Assembly (NCBI RefSeq): GCF_002904335.1
Contig: NZ_PPHF01000136.1
Coordinates: 186,001 to 250,000, forward strand
From: Amycolatopsis sp. CA-126428
GTDB lineage: Bacteria > Actinomycetota > Actinomycetes > Mycobacteriales > Pseudonocardiaceae
Length of the DNA: 64,000 bases
Direction of reading: 5' to 3'
The notes beneath the pieces are model-generated. The model made no database searches. It was not told where the DNA came from and saw only the letters and a program-made list of their open reading frames with translations. A program made the translations under genes and the position numbers. Shown here in pieces: positions 51,376 to 60,276 of the stretch (positions are counted from its first letter, which is position 1; the number at the start of each line of letters is the position of its first letter).

Positions 51376-53690
51376 CCGAACAGCTCGGCCGCCGGGACCG
51401 GGCGGCCGAGGTGGTAGCCCTGCGCCTGGTCGCAGCCGAGCGCGCGGAGCAGCTCCAGCTGCTCCGCCGACTCGACGCCCTCGGCGATCACCGTCAGGTC
51501 CACCGCGTGGGCCATCGCGATGATGCTCGTGACGATCGCCTCCGCGTCCCGCGACTCGGCGATCCCGGTGATGAACGAGCGGTCGATCTTGAGCGTGTCC
51601 AGCGTCAGCCGGCGCAGCTGCGCGAGCGACGAATACCCCGTGCCGAAGTCGTCGATCGCCAGCAGCACGCCCAGGGCACGCAGGGACGCCAGCACTTCCG
51701 CGGCCGCTTCCTGGTCGCGCATCAACGCGCTTTCGGTGACCTCCAGGCAGAGCGCGCCGGCCGGCAGCCCGGTGACCGCCAGCGCGTCCTGGACCGCGGG
51801 CACCAGGTGCGGGTCGTCGAGCTGGCGGGCGGAGAGGTTGACCTTCAGCGTCAGGTCGAGGCCCTGCTGAACGCGCCGCGCCGCCAGCTCGCGGGTCGTC
51901 GCGCGCAGCATCTCCTTGCCGATGATGTTGATCAGGTCGCTTTCTTCGGCGAGCGGGATGAACTCCGCCGGCGAAATCGCGCCGTGCCGGGGGTGCGTCC
52001 ACCGCAGCAGCGCCTCCACCGCGACCATCTCGCCGGTCCGCAGGTCGACGACCGGCTGGTAGGCGGGCCAGAGCTGGCCGTCGTGGACCGCGTGGCGCAG
52101 GTCCTGCTCCATCCGCAGCCGCCGCTGCATCCGCTCGCGCAGGCCGACGTCGAAGAAGTGGTGCCGCCCCCGGCCGAGCGCTTTCGCTTGGTACATCGCG
52201 ACATCCGCGTCGCGCAGCAGGTCTTCGGCACTGCGGCGGTCTTCGCGGCCGACGAGCACGACGCCGATGCTCGCGTCGAGGTGCAGCTGCCGGCCGAGCA
52301 CGCCGATCGGCTCGGCCAGCGCGGCGCGCAGGTGCTCGGCCAGCGCGCGAACCTCGGCGGGGTCGGTGACCTCGGCGGTGACGACGACGAACTCGTCGCC
52401 GCCGAGCCGGCCGACCAGGTCGTCGCGGCCCGAGCTGCGGCGCAGGCGTTCCCCGACGATCCGCAGCACCTGGTCGCCGACCGAGTGCCCGAGCGAGTCG
52501 TTGATGACCTTGAACTTGTCCAGGTCGAGGAACAGCACGGTGACCGCGCCCCGCTCGCGGGCGTCGAGCCCGCCGAGCACCAGCGTCCGGTTCGCCAGCC
52601 GGGTCAGGGGGTCGTGGGTGGCGTCGTAGGCGAGCTGCGCGCTGATCGCGCGGGTCTCGGTGATGTCGGTGAACGAGGTGACCACGGCCATCGCCGCCGG
52701 GTCGTCCGGGGCCAGCAGCCGCGAGGTGAGCGACACCCAGACGTCGCGGCCATCCGGCCGGCGCAGGCGGACGACCAGGCCGTTGTGCGTGACCCCGGTC
52801 CGCCGGGTCTGCACCGACGGCATCTCGTCCGGCGGGATCCACTGCCCGGCCTCGGTGAACAGCGTCAGCGAGTGGCACGGGACGCCGATCAGGTCGGCCT
52901 CGGCGACGCCGAGGATGCGGCAGGCCGCCGGGTTCGCCGCTTCGATGAGCCCGCCGGGGCCCATCACGAGGACGCCTTCGTCGAGGGACGCGACGACCGT
53001 GCGGTAGTTCTGCTCGGCGCGCCGCCGCGCGGTTTCGTCGGCGCAGACGAGCACGTAACCGTCGTTCATCTCGGCTGCCGAGACGCGGACCGCCAGGGGA
53101 GCGCCGTCCCGCCGCCGGTGCACCGCTTCCGCGACGCCGCCGCCGCGCCGGATGGCCGGCAGGTCCAGCGGCGCGCCGACGAGCTCGCTCGCGCACCGCC
53201 CGACGGCTTCGGCCGCCGTCCAGCCGTAGACCGCCTCGGCGGCCGGGTTCCAGCTGGTCACGACGCCGTCGCCGGTGGTCGCGATCAGCGCGTCGCTGAC
53301 GTGCGACACCAGCGCGGCCTGGTAGCGGAGGGCGTCGGCGGCCGCCTTCTTCGCCGTGATGTCGCGCATGACGACCTGGTACGCGGCCTCCCCGAGGCAC
53401 ACCAGCACCGTCTCGACGGCGAACTTGCTGCCGTCCAGCCGGGACATCAGGGCCTCGACGGGCTCGCTGGCCTGCCCCGGCGCCGTCAGCTGGGCGAGCT
53501 TCCCGGCCAGTGCGGCTCGGGCGTCTTCGGCGACGAAGTCGGTGAACCGGCGGCCGACGACCTCGCCGGCGGAGCGCGCGGCGAAGGCTTCCAGGGCCGC
53601 GCGGTTGGCGTAGGTGAGCACCCCGTGCTCGTGGACGCAGATCGCGTCCGGACTCAGCTCGACCAGTTCGGCGAGCGAGTCGGCCTGCAT
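51369..53690 (-). CDS. PAS-GGDEF-EAL cyclic-di-GMP enzyme
   Basis: 773 residues from the ATG at 53690. Three PAS domains (about 1-120, 125-240, 245-365; LSPDAICVHEHGVLTYAN, VSDALIATTGDGVVTSWNP, LDEGVLVMGPGGLIEAANP), then GGDEF (about 375-530) with an intact GGDEF site, and EAL (about 545-770) with VEALLRW, DDFGTGYSSL and IAEGVES. Both active sites look complete, so it may make and degrade c-di-GMP, gated by the PAS inputs. No membrane segment. The rhomboid-like gene lies 65 bp upstream on the same strand. Confidence 0.93.
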   Translation of the reverse strand: MQADSLAELVELSPDAICVHEHGVLTYANRAALEAFAARSAGEVVGRRFTDFVAEDARAALAGKLAQLTAPGQASEPVEALMSRLDGSKFAVETVLVCLGEAAYQVVMRDITAKKAAADALRYQAALVSHVSDALIATTGDGVVTSWNPAAEAVYGWTAAEAVGRCASELVGAPLDLPAIRRGGGVAEAVHRRRDGAPLAVRVSAAEMNDGYVLVCADETARRRAEQNYRTVVASLDEGVLVMGPGGLIEAANPAACRILGVAEADLIGVPCHSLTLFTEAGQWIPPDEMPSVQTRRTGVTHNGLVVRLRRPDGRDVWVSLTSRLLAPDDPAAMAVVTSFTDITETRAISAQLAYDATHDPLTRLANRTLVLGGLDARERGAVTVLFLDLDKFKVINDSLGHSVGDQVLRIVGERLRRSSGRDDLVGRLGGDEFVVVTAEVTDPAEVRALAEHLRAALAEPIGVLGRQLHLDASIGVVLVGREDRRSAEDLLRDADVAMYQAKALGRGRHHFFDVGLRERMQRRLRMEQDLRHAVHDGQLWPAYQPVVDLRTGEMVAVEALLRWTHPRHGAISPAEFIPLAEESDLINIIGKEMLRATTRELAARRVQQGLDLTLKVNLSARQLDDPHLVPAVQDALAVTGLPAGALCLEVTESALMRDQEAAAEVLASLRALGVLLAIDDFGTGYSSLAQLRRLTLDTLKIDRSFITGIAESRDAEAIVTSIIAMAHAVDLTVIAEGVESAEQLELLRALGCDQAQGYHLGRPVPAAELFGQ

Positions 53691-53755
53691 GTGCGTCCGT
53701 CCCCCGTGAAGTCGGCGTGTGGCTCGTCGATTACACCACCGACTCCGGCCCCTGC

Positions 53756-54481
53756 CTACCCGGCGAAATCCGGGCTCGGCCTGCGGATGCGCTCCCGCAG
53801 CCACGGCCCGCAGACCAGCAGCCCGAAGTGGGCCGCGAACGCGTGGCCGAGCAGCGTGACGACCGAGTCGAGGGCGGCCGGGTCGTCGCTCAGCCAGACC
53901 GCCGCGATGAACGCCTCCATCGCGGCCAGCGCCAGCGGGCGCGCGCGACCGCGCAGCAGGAACACCAGCGAGCCGGCAGTGGTGAAGAAGCCGTAGCTGA
54001 CGCCGATGTCGAGCCAGTGCCCGGCCGAGTTCGGCAGCACGTGCGCGCTGATCAGGGCCATCACCGGCAGTTCGGTGGCGAGGGTGGCCACGATGTGGCC
54101 GGAGAAGAACACCAGCGCCGTGCGGCGGGCGCCGAACCGGCGTTCGAGCGGCGCGACGGCGATCGCGAAGATCAGGGCGTAGATGAGCCAGCTTTCGCCC
54201 GGCACCCAGATGGCGCTGCTCAGCAGCGAGGTGAGCGGGCGCCGCCACAGGTTGTGGGCGTCCGTGCTGGACAGCTGGAGCAGCCGGTCCGTCACCGCCG
54301 GGTCGGCGAATTCGAGCAGCAGGGTCGTGGCCAGCAGGACGACCAGGTAGCCGAAGGTGAACGGCGTCGTCTTCGGGTTGGGGACGTACCGGAGCAACGC
54401 CCACGGACTGCGGCGCGCAACGGCGATCGAGGGGATCGGCCGTTCGGCTCTCAGCAGCATGGACTGAGCTTCGGTGGTCAT
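53756..54481 (-). CDS. rhomboid-like membrane protein
   Basis: 241 residues with six hydrophobic segments. LRYVPNPKTTPFTFGYLVVLL, HNLWRRPLTSLLSSAIW and the C-terminal GHAFAAHFGLLVCGPW are typical of the actinobacterial Rhomboid_2 group. The expected GxSG reads DIGVSYG, and the histidine of GHAFAAH is present, so protease activity is uncertain. It may share a transcript with the GGDEF/EAL gene downstream. Confidence 0.72.
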   Translation of the reverse strand: MTTEAQSMLLRAERPIPSIAVARRSPWALLRYVPNPKTTPFTFGYLVVLLATTLLLEFADPAVTDRLLQLSSTDAHNLWRRPLTSLLSSAIWVPGESWLIYALIFAIAVAPLERRFGARRTALVFFSGHIVATLATELPVMALISAHVLPNSAGHWLDIGVSYGFFTTAGSLVFLLRGRARPLALAAMEAFIAAVWLSDDPAALDSVVTLLGHAFAAHFGLLVCGPWLRERIRRPSPDFAG

Positions 54482-54650
54482 GCTGGGAGTATCACGAGTG
54501 CCAGCTTAGAAAACGCTGTGGATGTCACTCACTGTCAGACTTTGCGTTACGTGACGAATTTTTGCCGGACCTTCACCCGTTCGGGGGGCTTTTACGGTAA
54601 GAATACGGCCACGATGACGGCCGAACGGCCCTTCGGGAAGGTCAGTCGGG

Positions 54651-55208
54651 GTGAACGACGAGGTATCGGTCGCCGAGCTGCTCGTGCGCGAGGGCTGGGG
54701 CGACCGTCCGGGACCGGGCCAGTCACGCTGGCGCGTGGTCGCGGTGATGCTCGCCGTCATCGTGGGCTGCGGGGCCGCCGCGGCGCTGGTCGCCTTCGGC
54801 GGCAAGGAGCGCGAGGACGCCTCCCCGGTCGACCAGATCCAGGTCATCCCCTTCCCGCAGCGCACCACCGGGCTGGGCGGCGCCGGCCAGGCCACGGACT
54901 CCCCGCCGGACGGCGGGATCGGTGGCGGCACCGGCGGCGACGTCGTCACGGCGTCGAACGAGCACCGCGGCACGGTCACCGAGGTGCCGGGCCGCGACCC
55001 GGCCACCGAAACCGCCGGTCCCGGACCCGGAAACGCACCCGCGACACCGACCGCCACGCCGTCCGGCTCCGGTCCGTCCGCGTCGGGCACCTCGACGGTG
55101 ACGCCGACGGGGAACCCGCCCCCGGCCGGCGGGCACTCGCCGACCCCGGCCCCGACCACCACGCCGCGGACCCCGACGTCGTGCATCCTGGGGATCATCT
55201 GCTGGTGA
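54651..55208 (+). CDS. single-pass membrane protein with Pro/Thr-rich outer tail
   Basis: 185 residues from GTG. Short cytoplasmic N-terminus (MNDEVSVAELLVREGWGDRP), one membrane helix (VVAVMLAVIVGCGAAAALVAF), then a low-complexity Pro/Gly/Thr tail ending PTSCILGIICW. The N-terminal VSVAELLVREGW motif recurs in actinobacterial membrane proteins. Function unknown. Its stop directly abuts that of the convergent flavin-type gene. Confidence 0.65.
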   Translation: MNDEVSVAELLVREGWGDRPGPGQSRWRVVAVMLAVIVGCGAAAALVAFGGKEREDASPVDQIQVIPFPQRTTGLGGAGQATDSPPDGGIGGGTGGDVVTASNEHRGTVTEVPGRDPATETAGPGPGNAPATPTATPSGSGPSASGTSTVTPTGNPPPAGGHSPTPAPTTTPRTPTSCILGIICW

Positions 55209-55655
55209 TCAGGCCAGCTGTTCCGCGAGGTCGCTGAAGTCCGAGGTGTTCCAGCGCTCCGGGCGCATCGCGATCGCGATGTTGTTCCCGTGGGCTTCGT
55301 CGGTCGCGTCGGTGTAGGCCTCGCTCACGCCCGGCGGCAGGTAGCGGGCCGCGATCTCGTGCCGCTCCGCCTTCGTCATCGGCCACGACTCCACGACCGG
55401 TCCCTCGACCGAGACGTACTTGTAGACGCCGTCCTGCTGCTGGACGCACAGCGCGAACCGGCCGGCCGCCTCGATCAGCCGGGCCTTCCGCAGTCCCGGT
55501 GACGTCATCACGACGATGTCGCCACCCGGCTCGTAGCGGTACCAGATGGGCGTGGTCAGCGGCGCCCGCCCGGGCTCGGCCGCGACGCTCAGCACGCCGA
55601 CCTGCGGCTCGGCGAGGAACGCTTCGCGCTCGTCCTTGGTCATCTTGCGGGCCAT
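55209..55655 (-). CDS. pyridoxamine-5'-phosphate-oxidase-fold flavoprotein
   Basis: 148 residues. Split-barrel FMN/F420-binding protein: REAFLAEPQVGVLSVAAEPG, PLTTPIWYRYEPGGDIVVMTS and LCVQQQDGVYKYVSVEGPVV. Actinobacterial members reduce substrates with F420H2 or bind haem or flavin. Divergent from a TetR regulator with two operator-like repeats between, so probably its target. Confidence 0.82.
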   Translation of the reverse strand: MARKMTKDEREAFLAEPQVGVLSVAAEPGRAPLTTPIWYRYEPGGDIVVMTSPGLRKARLIEAAGRFALCVQQQDGVYKYVSVEGPVVESWPMTKAERHEIAARYLPPGVSEAYTDATDEAHGNNIAIAMRPERWNTSDFSDLAEQLA

Positions 55656-55665
55656 CGGGAGCTCC

Positions 55666-55733
55666 TTAAGGCAAATGGATTTGACTTAAGGCTAGTCGCA
55701 GCTCGGCCACTAAGGCAAGCGGCTTTGCTTTAA
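55666..55733. promoter_or_regulatory. two TetR-type operators
   Basis: Site 1 (55666-55689) has arms TTAAGGCAAAT and ATTTGACTTAA; site 2 (55710-55733) has arms CTAAGGCAAGC and CTTTGCTTTAA. Both are 24 bp, share the AAGGCAAxx half-site and lie between divergent flavoprotein and TetR genes, centre to centre 44 bp. Confidence 0.7.
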
Positions 55734-55742
55734 GATGGAGGG

Positions 55743-56282
55743 ATGACCCGACCCGGCGGCCGCAGCGCCCGTGTCCGCGACGCGGTGCACGACGCCGTCG
55801 TCGAGCTGCTCGCCGCCGGCGAGATCGACGCCGCGATCCCGAAGATCGCCGAGCGGGCCGGGGTGAACCCGACCAGCATCTACCGGCGCTGGGGCAGCCG
55901 CGACGCGCTGCTGATCGACGCGGCGGTGACGCGCCTGCGCTCGACGTCGCCGATCCCGGACACCGGTTCGCTGCGCGGTGACCTGCTCGGCTGGGCCGAG
56001 GGCGTCGAACGCGCGATGCGCGACCGGCACGGCCAGATCCTGCTCCGCGCGCTCGTCGCCACCTTGCGCCCGGACGCGAAGCCGCTCGAGTACCTCCGGG
56101 CCCGCGGCGACGACCTGCAGGCCGCCCTCGACAAGGCCGCGGCGCGCGGTGAGCCGGTGCCGTCGGTCGACGAGGTGCTCGACTTCGTCCTGGCCCCGCT
56201 CTACCTGCGCGTGCTGTTCCGGCGCCCGGTCGAGCCGGGCACCGGCACCGTGCTCGTCGACCGGCTGCTCAAGGCGCGTTGA
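55743..56282 (+). CDS. TetR/AcrR-family regulator
   Basis: 179 residues. N-terminal helix-turn-helix IPKIAERAGVNPTSIYRRWGSRDALL and a C-terminal TetR_C-type ligand domain (about 75-175). The ATG lies 9 bp after operator 2, so it probably represses itself and the divergent flavoprotein gene. Overlaps the convergent permease by 14 bp at the 3' end. Confidence 0.9.
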   Translation: MTRPGGRSARVRDAVHDAVVELLAAGEIDAAIPKIAERAGVNPTSIYRRWGSRDALLIDAAVTRLRSTSPIPDTGSLRGDLLGWAEGVERAMRDRHGQILLRALVATLRPDAKPLEYLRARGDDLQAALDKAAARGEPVPSVDEVLDFVLAPLYLRVLFRRPVEPGTGTVLVDRLLKAR

Positions 56283-57600
56283 GCAGATCCGGCTCCGCGC
56301 GCCGGCCGAGGTGGTTGAACAGCAGGTTCAGCGCGAAGGCGAGGACCGCCGCCACCGTGATCGAGCTGCCGCAGATCGTCTGCAGCCACGCCGGGAAGTG
56401 CTGGAAGATCTTCGGCGCGAACGCCGGCAGGAGGCCGACCCCGAGGGCGACCGCGACGATGAAAGTGTTGTGGTTGCCCGAAAACTCGACGGTCCTGAGG
56501 TTCTGCGCGCCGACCGCGGCGACCATCGCGAACATCACCACCGCGACCCCGCCGATCACCGGTTCCGGAATGGCCGCGATGAACGCGCCGACCTTCGGCA
56601 CCAGGCCCATCAGCACGAGGATCCCGCCGGTCACCGCGACGACCCAGCGGCTGCGCACGCCGGTCATCCGCACCAGGCCGACGTTCTGCGCGAACGCCGT
56701 GTCGGGGAAGGAGTTCATCACCCCGCCGAGCACGGCCGAGACGCCGTCGGTGGCCAGGCCGCGGGCCAGGTCGGCGTCGGTCGGCGGGCGCCCGGTGATC
56801 TCACCGACGGCGATCATGTCGGCGGTCGACTCGGTGAACGTCACCAGCATGACCACGCACATCGACAGGATCGCCGCGACCGGGAACGTCGGCGCGCCGA
56901 AGTGGAACGGCGACGCGAGCCCGAACCAGCCGGCCGCGCGCAGGCCGTCCCAGTGCACCAGCCCCATCGGGATCGCCACGACCAGCCCGATGGCCAGCGC
57001 GAGCAGCGGCCCGATCTGGTTGGCGAACCCGCGCAGCACCCGGGTGAACAGCACGAGCAGCGCGAGCACCCCGAACGCCAGCCCGATGTGCGACGGCGCC
57101 GCGTAGTCCGGTGACGTCGGGTCGTGGCCGGCGATCATCGCCGCGCCGGGGCCGAGCAGCGAGACGCCGATGACCAGCAGCAGGGTTCCGGTGACCAGCG
57201 GCGGGAAGAACCGGATCAGCTTCGCGAACGGCCTCGCGATGAGCAGCCCGAACACACCGGAGGCGAGCATCGCGCCGTAGACCGCGGGCAGGCCGTACTG
57301 GGCCGCGATGAGGATCATCGGGTTGACGACGGTGAACGTCGCCCCGGCCACCACCGGCAGCCGGATGCCCAGCAGTTTGCCGATGCCGATGGCCTGGATG
57401 AGCGTCGCGATGCCCGCGACCAGCAGATCGGCGTTGACCAGCAGCCCGATCGTCGGCGCGTCGAGCTTCAGCGCGCTGCCGACGATCAGCGGCACGGCGA
57501 CCGAACCGGCGTACATGATCGACATGTGCTGGAGGCCGAGCAGGGCCAGCCGGCCGGCGGGCAGGCCGGCGTCGACCGGGTGGACCGCGGATTCCGTCAT
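56269..57600 (-). CDS. nucleobase:cation symporter-2 (xanthine/uric acid permease type)
   Basis: 443 residues and about 14 membrane segments. GLQHMSIMYAGSVAVPLIVGSAL at the start is NCS2-typical, as are TFTESTADMIAVGEITGR and the motif QNVGLVRMTGVRSRWVV. NCS2 permeases import purines or uracil with protons. It probably transports xanthine or urate; no purine catabolism genes are adjacent. Ribosome site upstream of ATG 57600 is weak. Confidence 0.85.
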   Translation of the reverse strand: MTESAVHPVDAGLPAGRLALLGLQHMSIMYAGSVAVPLIVGSALKLDAPTIGLLVNADLLVAGIATLIQAIGIGKLLGIRLPVVAGATFTVVNPMILIAAQYGLPAVYGAMLASGVFGLLIARPFAKLIRFFPPLVTGTLLLVIGVSLLGPGAAMIAGHDPTSPDYAAPSHIGLAFGVLALLVLFTRVLRGFANQIGPLLALAIGLVVAIPMGLVHWDGLRAAGWFGLASPFHFGAPTFPVAAILSMCVVMLVTFTESTADMIAVGEITGRPPTDADLARGLATDGVSAVLGGVMNSFPDTAFAQNVGLVRMTGVRSRWVVAVTGGILVLMGLVPKVGAFIAAIPEPVIGGVAVVMFAMVAAVGAQNLRTVEFSGNHNTFIVAVALGVGLLPAFAPKIFQHFPAWLQTICGSSITVAAVLAFALNLLFNHLGRRAEPDLLNAP

Positions 57601-57747
57601 GAGCGCCCCCGTCTTTCGGATTGACCTGGTGCAGCAGCCTGGTCGGTGTCACAGCCAACGCGGTGCCGGTGACGGTAGCAAGTCCCGGCCGTGATGATCA
57701 TGTTTCGGGGGGCGGCGCAACGGCCGGGAATGTGTGACCATCGGTGC

Positions 57748-58887
57748 ATGACTTCGGGTGGCATTTCCCAGGTGGGCCCGCCGTTTCGCGCCGATCACGT
57801 GGGGAGCCTGCTGCGGCCCCCGGTACTGCGCGACGCACGACGGCGGCACGAAAGCGGTGAGATCAACGCGGAGCAGCTCCGCGCGGTCGAGGACGACGCG
57901 ATCCGCGACGTCATCAAGATGCAGAAGGCCGCCGGGCTGAGTTCGGCGACCGACGGCGAGTTCCGGCGCGCTTCCTGGCACATGGACTTCATCTACGCGC
58001 TCGGCGGCATCTCGAAGAGCGACCAGCGGCTGCACGTCAAGTTCCACAACCTGGCGGGCGACCTCGAGTTCAGCCCGCCGGGCCTGCAGGTCGACGGCAA
58101 GGTGCGGCTCGACGAACCGATCTTCGCCGACCACTTCCGGTTCCTGCAGTCCCATGTGGACCCGGGCGTGACGCCGAAGCTGACCATCCCGTCGCCGAGC
58201 ATGGTCTACTACCGCGGCGGCCGGGCCGCGGTCAGCGAGTCCGTCTACCCGGACCTCGAGGAGTTCTTCGCCGACCTGAGCTCGGCGTACTCCGCGCAGG
58301 TCGCGGCGATGGCCGGCCTCGGCTGCCGGTACCTGCAGCTCGACGACACCAGCCTCGCCTACCTGAACGACCCGGCGCAGCGGGAGCTCGTCGCGCGGAT
58401 GGGCGGCGACCCGGACACCCAGCACCTGCGCAACATCGCGACGATGAACGCGGCGCTGGAGGGCCGTCCGGACGGCCTGACCGTGACGACCCACCTGTGC
58501 CGCGGCAACTTCCGCTCGTCGTGGGCCGCGGAGGGCAGCTACGAGTTCGTCGCCGAGGCCCTGTTCGGCGAGCTCGCGGTCGACGGGTTCTTCCTCGAGT
58601 ACGACGACGAGCGCTCCGGCGGGTTCGAGCCGCTGCGGTTCGTGCCGAAGGACAAGAAGGTGGTGCTCGGTCTGGTCACGACCAAGCGGCCGGAGCTGGA
58701 GGACCCGGACGTCCTGGTCCGGCGGATCGAGGAGGCGTCGCAGTACGTCGACATCGACCGGCTCTGCCTGTCACCGCAGTGCGGCTTCTCTTCGACGGAG
58801 GAGGGCAACGACCTGACCACGGACGACCAGCTGCGCAAACTGGAGCTGCTCGTGTCGACGGCCGACCGCGTCTGGGGCGGCCACTGA
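57748..58887 (+). CDS. MetE-like cobalamin-independent methyltransferase (C-terminal type)
   Basis: 379 residues, the size of the short stand-alone MetE family. FRADHVGSLLRPPVLRDARR at the N-terminus, TDGEFRRASWHMDF, LQLDDTSLAYL and the zinc-site motifs HLCRGNFRSSW (H, C) and LSPQCGFSST (C) are all present. These proteins are related to methionine synthase but often act in other methyl transfers or demethylations. It is translationally coupled to the next gene (TGATG). Confidence 0.85.
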   Translation: MTSGGISQVGPPFRADHVGSLLRPPVLRDARRRHESGEINAEQLRAVEDDAIRDVIKMQKAAGLSSATDGEFRRASWHMDFIYALGGISKSDQRLHVKFHNLAGDLEFSPPGLQVDGKVRLDEPIFADHFRFLQSHVDPGVTPKLTIPSPSMVYYRGGRAAVSESVYPDLEEFFADLSSAYSAQVAAMAGLGCRYLQLDDTSLAYLNDPAQRELVARMGGDPDTQHLRNIATMNAALEGRPDGLTVTTHLCRGNFRSSWAAEGSYEFVAEALFGELAVDGFFLEYDDERSGGFEPLRFVPKDKKVVLGLVTTKRPELEDPDVLVRRIEEASQYVDIDRLCLSPQCGFSSTEEGNDLTTDDQLRKLELLVSTADRVWGGH

Positions 58888-59207
58888 TGATCACGTGCGT
58901 CGTCGACTACGTCATCGACCCCGCGAAGCTCCCCGACTTCGAACGCTTCGCCGCCGCGTGGATGCGGCTGGTGCAGCGCGAAGGCGGCATCCACCACGGG
59001 TACTTCCTGCCGTCGGAAGGCGCGAGCGACGAGGCCCGGGCGCTGTTCAGCTTCGAAAGCCTGGCCGCGTACGAGCGGTACCGGACGCTGTTCGGCGTCG
59101 ACCCGGACTTCATCGAAGCCGACAAGATCCGGGACGAGAGCGGATGCGTGGTGCGGTACCGGCGCACCTTCATGCGTCCGCTGCTGCCGGACGACGAAGA
59201 GGCCTGA
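58887..59207 (+). CDS. NIPSNAP-like small protein
   Basis: 106 residues. MITCVVDYVIDPAKLPDFERFAAAW and HHGYFLPSEGASDEARALFSFESLAAYERYR fit the NIPSNAP dimeric ferredoxin-like fold. Its ATG overlaps the upstream stop, so it is produced with the MetE-like protein, possibly as an accessory. A perfect palindromic terminator follows. Confidence 0.78.
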   Translation: MITCVVDYVIDPAKLPDFERFAAAWMRLVQREGGIHHGYFLPSEGASDEARALFSFESLAAYERYRTLFGVDPDFIEADKIRDESGCVVRYRRTFMRPLLPDDEEA

Positions 59208-59328
59208 CGCGGGTTCGCCCCGGGAGTACTCCCGGGGCGAACCGGCGGCCTTCCCGGTCCAGTGCGGAGACCGCCGCCGCGCTCAGCGCGGCCGCGACGA
59301 CGACGCCCAGTCTGGTCCGGGATTTCAT
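59170..59328 (-). CDS. possible 52-residue secreted peptide
   Basis: GAGGGGACACC precedes an ATG, and MKSRTRLGVVVAAALSAAAV looks like a signal peptide, but the rest is an arginine-rich stretch that reads through a terminator palindrome and into the end of the opposite gene. Either a small secreted peptide or a gene cut off after its signal sequence. Confidence 0.3.
   Translation of the reverse strand: MKSRTRLGVVVAAALSAAAVSALDREGRRFAPGVLPGRTRVRPLRRPAAADA
59212..59243. terminator. perfect palindromic terminator
   Basis: GGTTCGCCCCGGGAGT and its exact reverse complement ACTCCCGGGGCGAACC lie back to back with no loop spacer, 5 bp after the NIPSNAP-like stop. Confidence 0.7.
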
Positions 59329-59430
59329 GGTGTCCCCTCGTGCTTTCGTCTCGGCGGGGACACGCTTCGGGGGCGCGGGGGGTTTAGCCCGCGGGTTGCG
59401 GCTCTTTCCGCCGGTGCGAAGACTGCCCCC

Positions 59431-60222
59431 ATGCGACACAGCGCGCGGCGGCCGCCGTCGGTGGTGGATCGCGTCCTCGACCTCCTGGGCGCCTTCACCG
59501 CCGAACGGCCGCGGCTCACGCTGTCGGAGCTCAGCCGGCGGGCCGGGCTGCCGCTGTCGACCACGCACCGGCTCGCCGGTGAGCTCGCCCGGCGCGGGGC
59601 CCTCGTGCGCGACGAAACCGGCGCCTACCGCGTCGGGCTGTGGCTGTGGGAAGTCGCCTCGCTCGCCCCGCACGGCGCGGAGCTGCGGGAGAGCGCGATG
59701 CCGTTCCTGGAAGACCTCTACGAAGCCACGCACCAGAACGTGCAGCTCGCCGTGCTCGACGGGGCCGAGGTCGTCTTCGTCGAGCGCATCTCCGGCCGCG
59801 GCGCCGTCAACGTCCTGACCCGCGTCGGCGGGCGGCTGCCCGCGCACGCCACCGGTGTCGGCCAGGTGCTCCTCGCGCACGCCCCCGCCGAGGTCCAGGA
59901 GGAAGTCCTGGCCGGTCCGCTCAAGACGTTCACGCCCAAGACGATCGCCTCGCCCGCGCTGCTGCGGCGGGTGCTGGCCGACGTCCGCCGCGACGGTTAC
60001 GTGATCAGCGACGGCCAGGTCGAGCTGGTCGCGCTGTCGGTGGCGGCGCCGGTCCGCGACACCACGGACGAGGTCGTCGCCGCGATCTCGGTGGTCGTCC
60101 CGGCGGAGGGGACGGACCCGCGGACGCTGGTCCCGGCGGTCCGGGCCGCGGCGCGCGGGATTTCGCGGGTGCTGGGGGCACCCCGGGCGGTGCGCCCGGC
60201 CGGCGGCTCCTCGACGGCTTGA
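59431..60222 (+). CDS. IclR-family transcriptional regulator
   Basis: 263 residues. N-terminal winged helix (VVDRVLDLLGAFTAERPRLT, LSELSRRAGLPLSTTHRLAGEL) and an IclR effector domain (about 85-245; GAVNVLTRVGGRLPAHATGVGQVLLAH, DGYVISDGQVELVALSVAAPV). IclR proteins respond to small metabolites such as aromatic acids. It lies 55 bp before a ferredoxin reductase on the same strand and may regulate it or be co-transcribed. Confidence 0.9.
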   Translation: MRHSARRPPSVVDRVLDLLGAFTAERPRLTLSELSRRAGLPLSTTHRLAGELARRGALVRDETGAYRVGLWLWEVASLAPHGAELRESAMPFLEDLYEATHQNVQLAVLDGAEVVFVERISGRGAVNVLTRVGGRLPAHATGVGQVLLAHAPAEVQEEVLAGPLKTFTPKTIASPALLRRVLADVRRDGYVISDGQVELVALSVAAPVRDTTDEVVAAISVVVPAEGTDPRTLVPAVRAAARGISRVLGAPRAVRPAGGSSTA

Positions 60223-60276
60223 GCCGGTTGTGGTCGGATGAGACCGAGGGCTGCCGGATGGGGTGAGGAGAAAAGC

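Noticed and set aside
50547-53996. Long plus-strand open frame opposite the GGDEF/EAL gene
   Set aside because: It is the antisense of a clear PAS-GGDEF-EAL protein and has no recognisable motif.
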